Assembly: GCA_964057225.1 (NCBI GenBank)
Contig: OZ059898.1
Coordinates: 12,673,767 to 12,737,766 of the forward strand
Direction: 5' to 3'
DNA from: Auanema rhodensis
Lineage: Eukaryota; Nematoda; Chromadorea; Rhabditida; Rhabditidae
Length of the DNA: 64,000 nucleotides
The translations under genes were made by a program, and so were the position numbers. The notes beneath the pieces are model-generated. The model worked only from the letters and a program-made list of their open reading frames with translations. It was not told the DNA's origin and searched no databases. This document shows positions 52,677 through 63,744 of the stretch, one piece after another; the first letter of the stretch is position 1; the number at the start of each line of letters is the position of its first letter.

Positions 52677-53191
52677 TTTTTATGTTTTTCTTCTTGATTT
52701 ACAAAAAATCAGAAATTCTGCAAATAATTAGAAATATAAAACAATGAAGTTGATGTAACATGAGCATAAAGAAATAGCGATAAGTTGAAATAAAAGGATG
52801 AAAATATAGAAAATGATGATGTTGGAAATGAAGAGAAAAGCTAATACAAATGGAGAAACCGGAGATATGGAAAATTATCTTGTTAATGATGTAATAAGTT
52901 GGAAAAAAAACTAGAAAAATCAGAAATGAAACCAATCCAATAAATAGAGGTAAAGCGAGCTAGAAAGAGAGAAGAGACGAAGAAAGGAGATAAAGAGGGC
53001 GAGAAAGAGAGAGATAGAAAGCAGACGAAAGTTGAGACAAGATAAGTAGGAGGAGATGTAATACAGGACGGGGAAAAACAGGACACCGTAAGGCAAAGGG
53101 CAACACTCGTTGAATGAACAATGTGCTGAGAAAGGGGCGGGATGTGGTCGAAATGTGATGGTTAATGAAAGTTTTTAAAAGTCATCGGAAA

Positions 53192-53204
53192 CCCCCCCCC
53201 CCCC
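53192..53204. repeat. C13 homopolymer
   Basis: A pure run of 13 C. Confidence 0.95.
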
Positions 53205-54158
53205 ACATATGTACACATACCATACGATCTAAAAGTTTTAGCCAGAGAACAATGTTAAAAGAGAAATAAAAAAAATTCAAAAGGCAATAAGAGAATAAGA
53301 GAAAAACAGAAAGAAAAGAGAGTGTGAGGAAGAGAGAATGACAAAGGACAAGAAGGAGGGAAATTGTGAGAGAGAGAAAAAGAACAAGAAAAAGGAAGAG
53401 ACAGAGAGAAAAACATGCAGATAGTTGGGCGGAGATGATGAGTCAAAGATAAAGAATGATTCGGTAAATGACAAAGATCACTAAAGATTAAGCAGACAGA
53501 CGAATTTAGCTGGGAGAGCTAGAGAGGATGAAATGAAGAAAAATGACTTTGGATGATGATGATGATGAATAAGAAGAAGACGATGCAGAATATGACGACA
53601 ACGACAAAGAATACGACTGAATGAGATTCATTTTGAAATTTTATACGTTTGATCTATGATTGTGAACTGATCGAATTTGGAGGTCATTTCATAAATGATA
53701 ATGCTTTAAGTTTTGATATAATACTATGATCAATTGTATATCACTATAGTTGTACTTAGTTCAATGAACTATAATACAATATACTGAGATAAGTTCGATA
53801 ATAAGAGAACTCTCCCCCCCTTTCGCCCCCCAATGAACACACACACATACACACACTTGCGCACATATATAGTCATATTAGATAAAACTTGAACTTGCTT
53901 TCACAGAAAATCAATCAGAGACTATAATATCATAGATCATTGTTGAATATGATCAGAATACGATGAGGAGAAAAAGAGAATGAGGATGAAGGAGACACTC
54001 GTATCTATGTGATACATGCTCGCATGTCTTCGTCGTGACAACAACGATTCTGATGATGTTGATGTTGATGCTGATGAGATAATGACAATTGCAAGAATAT
54101 ATTCGTTGGCAAGAACACTGTCATCGTCAACGATGAAACGCCGACAACAACGATTTAC

Positions 54159-54582
54159 CGTGTTTCGAATGTTGTTGCTGTGGATAAGGCAGCTATGGAT
54201 ACCTTCTGTGGATAGCCGTATAAATGCAGTGGTGAAATCTTGGATGAAACAGACAAAACATCAACAGCATCCTGCCTTGCCTGAAGACATGCTGACATTC
54301 TCACTAGCAGATGGGAAAAGGAAGAAGATGAAATTTCTAGAGAAAAGGAAGCAGAAGCTGACGAGAGATTGGTAGAGGTAAGGAGGAGATGAGCAAGCAA
54401 AGAAAGTAGAAGGAAGAATGAGAAATGAGCAGGCAGCAGAACAAGAGGGGAAAAAAGAAGAAAAAACTCAAAAAGTAAGTGATGTTTGTCTTTCGCTGAA
54501 GAAGCATACCAGCACGTTGAGCCACAGCTCGCTCAAGCCTGCAAGAATCGCCAAGATGTTCCATCGGTGATGTCGCCGTCAT
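54159..54582 (-). CDS. Two-exon coding candidate (minus), partial, unrecognised
   Basis: Exon a (54510-54582) starts with ATG and encodes MTATSPMEHLGDSCRLER and a few more residues up to a GCTG/GTATGC donor. Exon b (54159-54336) follows a long pyrimidine tract ending TTTTCTCTAG and is in phase with exon a. It contains LQARQDAVDVLSVSSKISP and ends at CG/GTAAATC. Together they give about 84 residues of ordinary composition without a known motif. Against this, the + strand of the same interval also has coding-like frames, for example 54510-54600, and one interrupted by two stops. No further exon could be attached. Confidence 0.3.
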
Positions 54583-55541
54583 ACTTAAATGATTTTTCAA
54601 AAAAAGAGAAAAGGTGACCATGTGCAATATACTATCACTGGACTAATTGATATTCCGTAGTGAGAGCGAAAGGTAGACGCAAAAGAAGTTTTTCCTTCTT
54701 TTTTTTCAAAAAAAATGAAAGAAGATAGAGTGGCAGGAGGTCTAAAAGAAAAGTAGGAAGATGTTTTAGAAATCATGCTGCAGAATATAAAAGCTGAGAA
54801 TTTTGTATTAAAAAAACTTGGATAGAAACTGCACGATGTGAAGCTAAAAATTGGAAATTCTTTGTTAAAAATGAAGAAAAAATACGCGACAAATGATAGA
54901 TATTGAAGTTGTTTGAAGTGAGTAAAAGGAAAAAAAAGGATATGTCGCATAATATACATAAAAACACCGAAAAATGGAGAATAAGGCAATGGAGGGAGAA
55001 CATAGATGAAAGCTCAGAAAGTTGGGCACGAAAAACGCCCAGCTATTTTTTATTCTGAAGAAACGGAGCGAAAAGAGAAAAAGCTTAGAATGAGAGACGT
55101 AGACAGCAAAATATGCTCTAGTATACAACAAGAAAAAGATGAAAAAACTGGGAGATAGGAGAAATAACGGAGAAAGAGAGATGAAGAGAAGAGAGCAAGA
55201 AAGAGAAAGAGTAGAAGGTTTGGGTACATTGGGCTAGGTGTTGGAGCAGAGGATTGAGACAGAGGGTGAGAGGGAAGCATAGATATTTCGGTTGAACAAC
55301 TAAATAACAATTTTTGGAAATTGTAGTACTAAACTCAATGATGGTTGCAAAGTGAAAGAAGCTATTTTCTAGCTCAATTTATCCATTGATATTCAAGGAA
55401 TAAGATATTTAAAAAAAAAGACCCGAACAAGCATAAAGATTTATGTGGATGTGAGGGAGAAGCAATAAGAGTTGGAGGTATAATAGAAAGGGGAGAAAAA
55501 GCTATAAATGAGTAAGAAAGATAGAAGGATGGAAAGAGAGT

Positions 55542-55546
<5 letters not shown>

Positions 55547-55587
<41 letters not shown>
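55547..55587. repeat. GA tract running into G8
   Basis: (GA)n at 55547-55579 is followed directly by GGGGGGGG, the same arrangement as at 25.25 and 41.56 kb. Confidence 0.9.
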
Positions 55588-58500
55588 AGGGGAAGAGGGA
55601 AACAACCAAATTAATAGAAACCATAGTAAACAATTGGGTAAATAAATTTTCAAAAAAGATTGAAAAATAATTTGGTTTGAAACTGCAAGTTTATTGCAAA
55701 AGGTAACATCATGTTGCGGCAATTGCACATTCAACCTTGTGAATTAGGTAGAAATAACAAGCTTTCCAAGTTTTTCATAAAACTCGGTTTTGATTGAAAA
55801 GCTTTTCATCTGTGTAATTACCAGTGGTACACAGTTTTTCAGCTTACATGTTCTCTCTTGAGTATATACTGCCACAAGTGATATTTAGTTGAAAAAATCT
55901 TAATTTGCCTTAGCTATTTCGATTAGTTGAAAGATCAAACATATAGAAATGTTATTAGAAGAATGGAGTGACAAGTTGAAAATCTAATAACTTGAAAAAC
56001 TTCAAATAGAAACTTCAGTCCAAAAAAGGAGTGAATTGAAAGATTCATGCTCATTCGAAAAACTTTGCCAACTTTCAAAAGTCGTTGAGGAAAATAACGA
56101 CAAAATGAAAAGAAACGGTGAAACAATTACCGGAAAAAATAAATGAAGAGGAAAATATCTTTAAATTGAACAAGAAAAACAAAAAAATTATATAAAAAGC
56201 AAGAATATTGAGATAGAATGTGTCTTGAAGCGAGAATTCTGCTATGCTTTTAACATCAGCTTTCTTGGGGTTATGTCTGTTTTGGTCTCAAGTTAATCTT
56301 CATTTTCGCATGATATCATAACAATCTTCTGAAATTGCTTTCATGAAAAAAAAAAGATTTTTTCAAAATCTTCAACTTCGTTACATCATTCAAACAACGA
56401 TCTTAACATAAGCGATTGTTTCTCTCTCTCTCTCCCTCTCTCTCTCTCTCTTACTCATACTCTATCTCCCTTTCCCTCCCTCTTACTCTGCTTCTTTTAG
56501 TGTCTTGAAGATTCTTCTTTTGTTTGGTGTCGTCATAAGAGAAAAATGAACCATTTTCCTGAGATATCGTGTAAGTGTGTGTGTTAGAATGCTGTTCAAC
56601 AATACGAACCCATTCATCCACTCATAATACACTTGGAAGTTTTCGAAATTTGTTGAAAGTTGTGATAACAGTCGAAAGATATTGGTTGGATTACTTTATT
56701 TGACAAGTAGCAAGAGTGAAGATGAGAAAGCTGAAAGCTTTATTTCACATTTTCTAGAAAAAGCCTACAAGATGCATCTGTTTGTAACACCTATTCGTTA
56801 TATCTGAATGTTTTTTTTAAGTCTAGGAATGACATTTAGATAAATTATAACAAGGAAATAGATTTATGATTGTAAATTAGATAGAAAACTAGCAATTTTC
56901 TTTTAAATAATGGTAAAACTCACTATGTTTGGCAGGGCTTTGATGCTTGAACGGTGTATTTAAAAAATTAATCTCAAAACGAAATTTGGGATAAAAAGGA
57001 AAAAGAGCTGAATGGATGAGGAATTACGTCAATATGAGAGAGGAAAAAGGCAGCCGCGTGAAAAGAGTATGCAAAAAGAAGGAGAGAAACTGAATCTGCT
57101 TCTAGCGAAAGACGTGAAGAGGAAGAGCCGTAAGCTGAAAAACGGCTTTCAGCATGTGTATACATGTATGTCTGTGTCATTTCGCCTCTGCTCTCTATCA
57201 TTTCATATAGTCTTTGGCAGTTTTTTCTTGCTCTCTCATTCTCCAGCTTTCTCGTCGTTTTCCATTTTCGACGTCTGTGCCATCCTTTCATACCGCAATC
57301 TTTTACATCACAAGTCTATCTATGCAATTGATGTATATTTCGACGTACAGGCTCAACAGAAAAACAATATTCATCGAATTTTAATAATCCTCGTAATGGC
57401 TGGGGAGAGCTTTTTCTGTCTCTTTTATTTTTTTTATTTTGTTGGGTGTGCTCACTCTAAGCATGTTATCTCATGAATGCAGACATTCACTCTCTCACTA
57501 CCTTTTCAAGCTCAATCTCTCCTTCTTCTTGTATCCATCACTTCTTTCTGTCTCTGTCTCTATCTCTGTCTCTCTCTCTCTCTCTGTCTCTATATCTCTC
57601 TCTCACTCTCTCTCTCTCTCTGGATATCAATCAATCTAGATTTTTTTTAGAAATCGTTTCAAATATATCCATTACCAATAGATAGTAAAGAAAAAAACGA
57701 AACAATGGGATACAGGGAAACTACAGTAGACGGCAAGACACATGCATGTGATTTCGATGGGCAAAGTAGGCACGGACCAAATAACTGTTCTGACGGTGTG
57801 TTAAGTAAGTGAGATTTAACAATATGGCTTGTTTACCATGACCGATGTCCTTAAAGTGTATCTTGCTTCATATTTTTATAAACTTTCTATATCGTTGAGG
57901 GAAAACATATCTAGAGTTTAAAAAAATACATGAAAAAGTGCTTGGAGTGGATGGCATAGAGCTGGATCTAGTAGGTTAAAACAAGCAAAATGCCCATGGG
58001 ATAGACGAAAAGAATAATTTGTTTCCTTTTTAAGCAGAGTAATAAATTGCGCAAAAGAAGCGACATCACAGAAAATATGAAAGATTTTTCATGTTTGGAA
58101 AAAATGAGAAAGAAAAACGGAAACTCATACGTCGTCTGGGTTATATGTCCAACAACTATTCGAGTACGAAGCTCTTCGCCTCATAGATAGAAGAGCTGAT
58201 AGACTTTTTAAGATCAGATAATGTAATGAGAAAGGCAAACGATTTTTTAAAATTTAAGAGTCGAGGGCTAAATTAGAATACATGAGAGACGATGAATGGG
58301 ATGGCTTTAATAGATTCGAAATGGGGTAATGAGATGAGGAAACGAAAGAGTAAAGAAATGACAATAAGGAGAAAGAGAGATCAACTGAAACAGGAGGAAG
58401 TTGAGCACAAAAGAGAAGGTTTGACATCAGCTTTTGCGGAGACTAAGGAGTTAGCTGTTAGGAGTAGAAGCAGCTCTTTGACAAGCGATTCAGCAGAAAA

Positions 58501-58778
58501 ATGAACAGAGCCAGGAGCGAATAGGAAGAATAAAGGACCAGTTCAAAGCAATACTATTGAGGAGAGATAGAGAAATGGAGAGAAAGGCAGAGAGAGAACG
58601 AATAGGAAAGGGGTCCTAGCTAGAGATGGAAGAATAAGGAATTGCACGAATTTGCTAGAAACGTCTTCGAGTAGGTATATGGGCTCAGCAAGAACGAGAA
58701 TCAAGAACGACAGATAAGATAAAACGGGAAATACATGGAGGGGATAGAAAAAAGAAAAAATATTAAATAGAATATGAA

Positions 58779-58952
58779 ATGGAGAGAACAGAAAGGGAGA
58801 AGCCGGATGCCATGAGTCCAAAAGCTATAGAATGGGTCGACTCGGGACAAATGGCAGTAGCACGATGCTTCAACGAAATAGCACTGTTGCCTGAGAGGGG
58901 ACAGATGGCCGAAGATGCAGATGAGACGGACCATTCTATTAGAGGGATTTAG
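58779..58952 (+). CDS. 57-aa ORF of ordinary composition, unproven
   Basis: An ATG-to-TAG frame encodes an acidic peptide beginning MERTEREKPDAMSPKAIEW, continuing CFNEIALLPERGQMAEDADE and ending HSIRGI. The composition looks protein-like, but the + strand here is purine-rich, which favours charged residues by itself. The minus strand is also open over the same interval and contains an acceptor-like CCCCTCTCAG. No family is recognised. Confidence 0.2.
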   Translation: MERTEREKPDAMSPKAIEWVDSGQMAVARCFNEIALLPERGQMAEDADETDHSIRGI

Positions 58953-59703
58953 AGAGTAGACATAGAATAGAGAAAACTGAAAAACAGATATGCCTGTGGC
59001 ATATCCAGGGTCGGAGGGGGGGGGTCGTTGTGTATGCAGAGGAAGGAGAAAAATAGAGATATGTTGGAGTAGAAGAGGAAGACAACAGGACAGAACAGAA
59101 GATTTCAACTATCAAGCCAAATGAGAGAGCATGCTCAAGTGGCAGAAACTGCGAGAGTAACATAGAGACTAGAGAAAGAATGAGATATTGGTTAAAATGG
59201 TTGAAAATGGCAATGGAAAAGAAGAAATTTATAGAAAATCTTCCAGGATTGTAGTAGGGAGCGTATGTGTGGTAGAAAGAGCGGGATAAAGAGCAAGAGA
59301 AATGAAGAAAATTGGGTAGAGAACATAGTTTCTGAAGAGAGGACGAAAAAATAGAAAGCGTGCAGAATCTAAAACGCATTGCTGTCTCTTCTCTCTTTCT
59401 CTTTGCCACTCATCTCCTCCCTCCCTTTCTACCCTCTCCCTCTCTCCTTCTCTCCCTCTGTCCCTTTCTCCCCTCTCTCTCTCTTTTCTTTCTATTGCTT
59501 GCCAACAGCCAAAACAAGAGAAAACGGAAAGAGGATTGCTGTCTAAGAGACTGGAAGCAATGTAAGAGCAGCTTCAGCAGTAAGCTATTTCAAATTTTTA
59601 AGTTTTCAAAGAAGTATTGACTTTAAACGACCCAAACGTTCACAAATTTTTGTGCTGTTCAAAATGCATTGGTAAATCAGAAATGTGGGACGGGCAATTT
59701 TAC

Positions 59704-59867
59704 CTCAAACGATGGATGGAAAGGATATTGGGGGTGCAGATGAATTGCGGAGTGAACAGACGTTGTTGAGAGAGAGCAAGAAATGCTGGCTTCTAGGGAT
59801 GAGAGTATGAAGCTGATGGCTGTAGAACCCATATCTTTGGGTCTCCAATCTCCAGAAAATAGAATTT
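59704..59867 (-). other. Internal exon candidate (minus)
   Basis: This 164-bp segment is bounded by TTTTTATTCAG (with TACTAAC upstream) and GAG/GTAAAA. One frame is open throughout and encodes ILFSGDWRPKDMGSTAIS and on to HPQYPFHPSFE. It is rich in Ser and His and matches no known domain. The + strand also has coding-like frames here in two different phases. No partner exon was established. Confidence 0.25.
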
Positions 59868-60384
59868 CTGAATAAAAACCGGAACCCATACCCAGAAAAT
59901 GGGTTAGTAATAGGAGCAATAGAGAGAGCGGAAAGAAATGGCGCGCAAACTACAGAGTTCAAAGACTTTTCTTGGGGGTTTGCCGACACTGCATGCATAA
60001 AATAGAATGATTTTAAGAAGGAAAGACTTGCAAAAAGATGACAAGTGCTTCATGAATTTAGGAGGCTTTGAGTCCATTGAACAGAAAACTCCGGAGGTTC
60101 AGGAAGTTTTTTGTCGATCTGTTTCAAACTTTTTTTTCTTTGTTCAACAGTTGCTTTTACGGCTGGGGGTGATTTTTAAAGGATGAGAAACGAAAAAAGA
60201 TGAGAAAGAAGACAAAAAAGAAAAAAAAAGAAGAAAAACACACAGAAAAGAGTGACTGAGATGAGGAAAAGGAGAGAAAAAAAGTAAATTGAAATAGTAT
60301 TCAGTTAGAAGAAGGATTGGCAGTTAAGAAGTGAGTAATAGAGCAAAAAAAAGATGTGAAAGGTTATAGAGAAAGATAGAGAAA

Positions 60385-60411
60385 GAGAGAGACAGCGAGA
60401 GAGAGAGGGGG

Positions 60412-60442
<31 letters not shown>
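60385..60442. repeat. GA microsatellite
   Basis: Imperfect (GA)n with a short G6 interruption. Confidence 0.9.
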
Positions 60443-60443
<1 letters not shown>

Positions 60444-61808
60444 AGTGTTGAAATATTATTGAAAGAGAGTACAACTTCGACTATGAAATGAAGAAACACT
60501 AAAGGATAAACTATTCTGTTCAATATATTTCTGATTCATATAGTGGAGGATACGTAATATTTCTTTGAAAGTGACATATGTTACTCTCTGATCTTTGAAA
60601 CAGATGTCTAGAGAGAATATATATTTGAATATTATTAAAATTGAAATTTTTTTTAAATCTCCAATCCCTTCTTATTTTTCTTTTTGGTTTGATTTTGCAC
60701 ATCACAAATATTGCAAATATCATTGAACTTTCAAACGTCCTTACTATCGATGATGTCAAAAGGGAGAATAAAGATACTAGAGAATGAAGGAAAACTGGAG
60801 AGAAAATAATTGAAAAATTGACAAAAAAATGAGAGATTAAGAAGAAAAGAGAGGATCAAAATGTTGAAAGGCGCAAGAAATAAGTTTTTAAACGCTACGT
60901 GAAGTCTTGATAAATTGCCTATCTTTTTGTCTTTGTTCTACCTGATCTCATTTGCAAAGTGATAAGTTGCAATGAAAACTGAGAACTTCAAAGTTTAACA
61001 TTGATCAAGTTTGTTCTAAATTTTAGCAAATTATTCTTTTTTCTGATTAAATTTATATTTATTCTTATATTATACTGACTAAAATCGTTTTAAAGAAATT
61101 GGAATAAGTTGAGTATTTTAGACAAATGGCTAAGTTTGCTAAAAACGTTTCTGTTGAAAGTTCGCTTTATTCAGGAATACCTTTAACCGGATATGACAGT
61201 GTGAGACAAAAAGTATCCGGAATTGAGTGTTCAAAGCTAGAATGCTGTAGAAATCTTTGGATGAACGTATAGAAAAAGAGTTATAGCTCGATGCTCAAAC
61301 AATGAATAATGTGGCATAAATCATATGATTTTCGACTAATTTTCTTAAATTATACATAAAGAATAAAGATTTTACTGGAATTCCGATAAAAATCGAAATC
61401 TATATATAGATATAAGAGAAATATACTTGTGTATACTCATGATATTCGATAACAATGGAATTATATCGGAAGAATATATTCGAGATGGATAAATTCAATT
61501 GTCTTTCTTAAGCTCTTCTTGTCAGGAAGTAACCTATTCCCTCAGAAAAACGAAAATATAATTGATCTAAAGTCAGAAGAGAACGGCTTACCAAGTTGAA
61601 GAAGTGTTCAAAACTTGAAACTTAATAGCTAGAAGGTATCAAGCAGTTCTTCTACACACCCACATGTAAAATGTTGTTGAACCGAAATACGAATATAAAA
61701 AAGTTTTTTCTGACTGTGTCTGTGTGTGTCAATTCACCAAACCACTTCGCATTTTTTTGTTTGTTTTGTAATTGGAAATATACTGATTAGAATGACTCAA
61801 ATTTCAGG

Positions 61809-61937
61809 ATGCCAGAGCCAAGTTGTGGCTCAAGCGTGCAGAATGTGCTAGCTGCATTCAATGTGACAACTGTGCTTTTGAGCTTTTGCTGCTCACACTT
61901 AGCCTCATATCTATTTGCTTCAAATTTCCGCATATGA
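61809..61937 (+). CDS. 42-aa hydrophobic ORF, unproven
   Basis: An ATG directly follows AATTTCAGG, a possible trans-splice acceptor. The peptide begins MPEPSCGSSVQNVLAAFNV and has a hydrophobic second half. Overlapping frames on both strands are also open, so this is only a possibility. Confidence 0.15.
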   Translation: MPEPSCGSSVQNVLAAFNVTTVLLSFCCSHLASYLFASNFRI

Positions 61938-62580
61938 AGTTTAAAACAGTTATTTCCCCTAACTTTCATATAGTCAGAGTTTAAGCTATCCCTCTGATGT
62001 GGTATCTGAAAAGATAGACAAAGAAGACGTAATAGATAGAAAGGAAGTCGAAGAGAGAGAAACAGCGAGAGATCAAGAGTGAGAGAAAGAGGAAACGAGA
62101 ACGAGCCTTAGCTGAAATGATAAAAATTTTTTTGAAATAGAAAGTTTTTTTTCTAATTCTTTGTAAGTCAATACTACAGCAAGATACCAGAGATGTTTTT
62201 GGCCAGAGATGTTTTATTAAAAATATTATTTTATCAAATTTTGACATCAGCAGAATGAACCCCGTGATTTCAAAGAATTTATAAATAATTTATATTTTAT
62301 TGATATTAAACTATTTTTTGAATAAAAACGACAAATCAAAACAATTTGCAACGAAACAATAGAACGATTTCATTGACAACCGGATGGAAAACATTCTAAG
62401 ATTAAATGAAGAAAAATGACAAAAAGAAATATAAATATTAAAAAAATTATTTTTCTTTTTCGTAAATGAAATAAAATTATTTTAAAGTTTCTAGTTTTTC
62501 ATAAACAGCTTCATGATTTAATAAACTGAAAAATATAAAATTGTAGGAGGGGAGGGGGACGCATGGCTTGTATGTCAGTA

Positions 62581-62674
62581 ACAACCGTTCATCAACAATC
62601 AACAAATCATTCATTTAAAATTTCCACGCAGTTTTCACGTCTGCTCGCATAATTTCCACGTTGTACACGTCATT
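62581..62674 (-). repeat. Dispersed ACGT-cluster/CGGTTG element, copy 11
   Basis: ACAACCGTTCATCAAC (CAACCG 62582-62587), then TTCCACGCAG, TTTCACGTCTG, TTTCCACGTTG and ACACGTCATT up to 62673. On the minus strand the end reads GTTGATGAACGGTTGTT, close to copy 10. Confidence 0.5.
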
Positions 62675-63106
62675 CAGCCTTTACTTTGCTCTTGCTACTC
62701 CATAGCTCACCACTGCACTAAAAACTTTACGACGACTGAAAAGAAAATGAGAAGGAAAATGCTCAAAAACATAACGCCTACAGCATATTGCATGGTGATG
62801 TGAAAGAAAGCGCAATACATGTTTCATGAACTATATCGTGCACATATTGAATCGGTTATGCTAATTTATGCGTCTGAAACAAAAAATCAGCAACAAATTG
62901 GCACCAAAAAAAACTAAGAAGCAAAGGGCTTCAGAAATTAAAAGTGTAGGAGAAACTTCCGAATGCTAAAACATGAAGCAGCATGCAGAATGAAAGAAAC
63001 TCAGAAAACTCTAAAGGTAGCCTTGTTGAGCTAGCTAAGCTTTGAGTTTCAAATATCTATGAAACAAACAGCTGAACAGAGCAGATCGTTCGCTATCTCT
63101 TACTCC

Positions 63107-63230
63107 AGTTATTACTTTCGACTGCAGGATAACGGCAGGAAAGTAAATCCCATTTTCAATTCAGCCGCTGGAATGCCTGTCATTCGGTTCACTCTGACTG
63201 GAATTATCAAGAAGACAGCCCCTTCTCAAT
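63107..63230 (+). other. Exon-like island (+), unproven
   Basis: The segment is preceded by CGACTGCAG and followed by a GT-ATG donor-like site after TGTCGAT. The open frame encodes DNGRKVNPIFNSAAGMPVI and then TLTGIIKKTAPSQCR. It is clearly more GC-rich than its surroundings. The minus strand is also open. It could be an exon, a relic of a mobile element or a horizontally derived fragment. Confidence 0.2.
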
Positions 63231-63744
63231 GTCGATGTATGAATTCAAATGTTTTACTTATAAATGAAACTAATTACTTGCACATTTAACTTAGCACTTT
63301 CTTCTTAAAATAGCAAAATCCTGATAAAGGATTGATTTATGCTTCTTCGTAGTCAATTGAAATTTTATATTTTTATTTGAAAAAAAGCTACAATTTGCAT
63401 TTAGCTTACACAATTTGGAAAGAAAATCTATGTTTTTCCCTATGTAAGCTGGCTCACCAACCATTCCCACATTCTACGAATTTGACATGAATTGTCGAAA
63501 AGAAACAGAACAAAAATAATTTTTTTTATTATTTTAAGTTTTTTCCCGCACGTTTAGAATAATATTCCTATTCCAGCCAGGATTTTTCTATTCTGTTGTT
63601 GATAAATCTTCCCGCTAATTATGAAAAACAGACGAGTTTCTATACGTATAACTAAAGCAGTCACGGCGCTGCTGAGCTATAGGAAATTTCAGAGATAGTT
63701 CTCAGAAACTTCATTCTAGCCAGATCAATATCCATCTTTAAAGC

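Noticed and set aside
54016-54375. 119-aa + strand ORF starting with an Asp-rich GAT repeat
   Set aside because: The start comes from a trinucleotide repeat. Other frames on both strands look more protein-like, so this frame is not the best reading.
57012-57476. 154-aa + strand ORF
   Set aside because: The first third is purine-derived charged sequence and the rest is hydrophobic low complexity; the opposite strand is equally open.
58543-59409. Three long overlapping minus ORFs (92-156 aa)
   Set aside because: They are open in several frames at once because the + strand is purine-rich; no motif, Phe/Leu/Ser composition.
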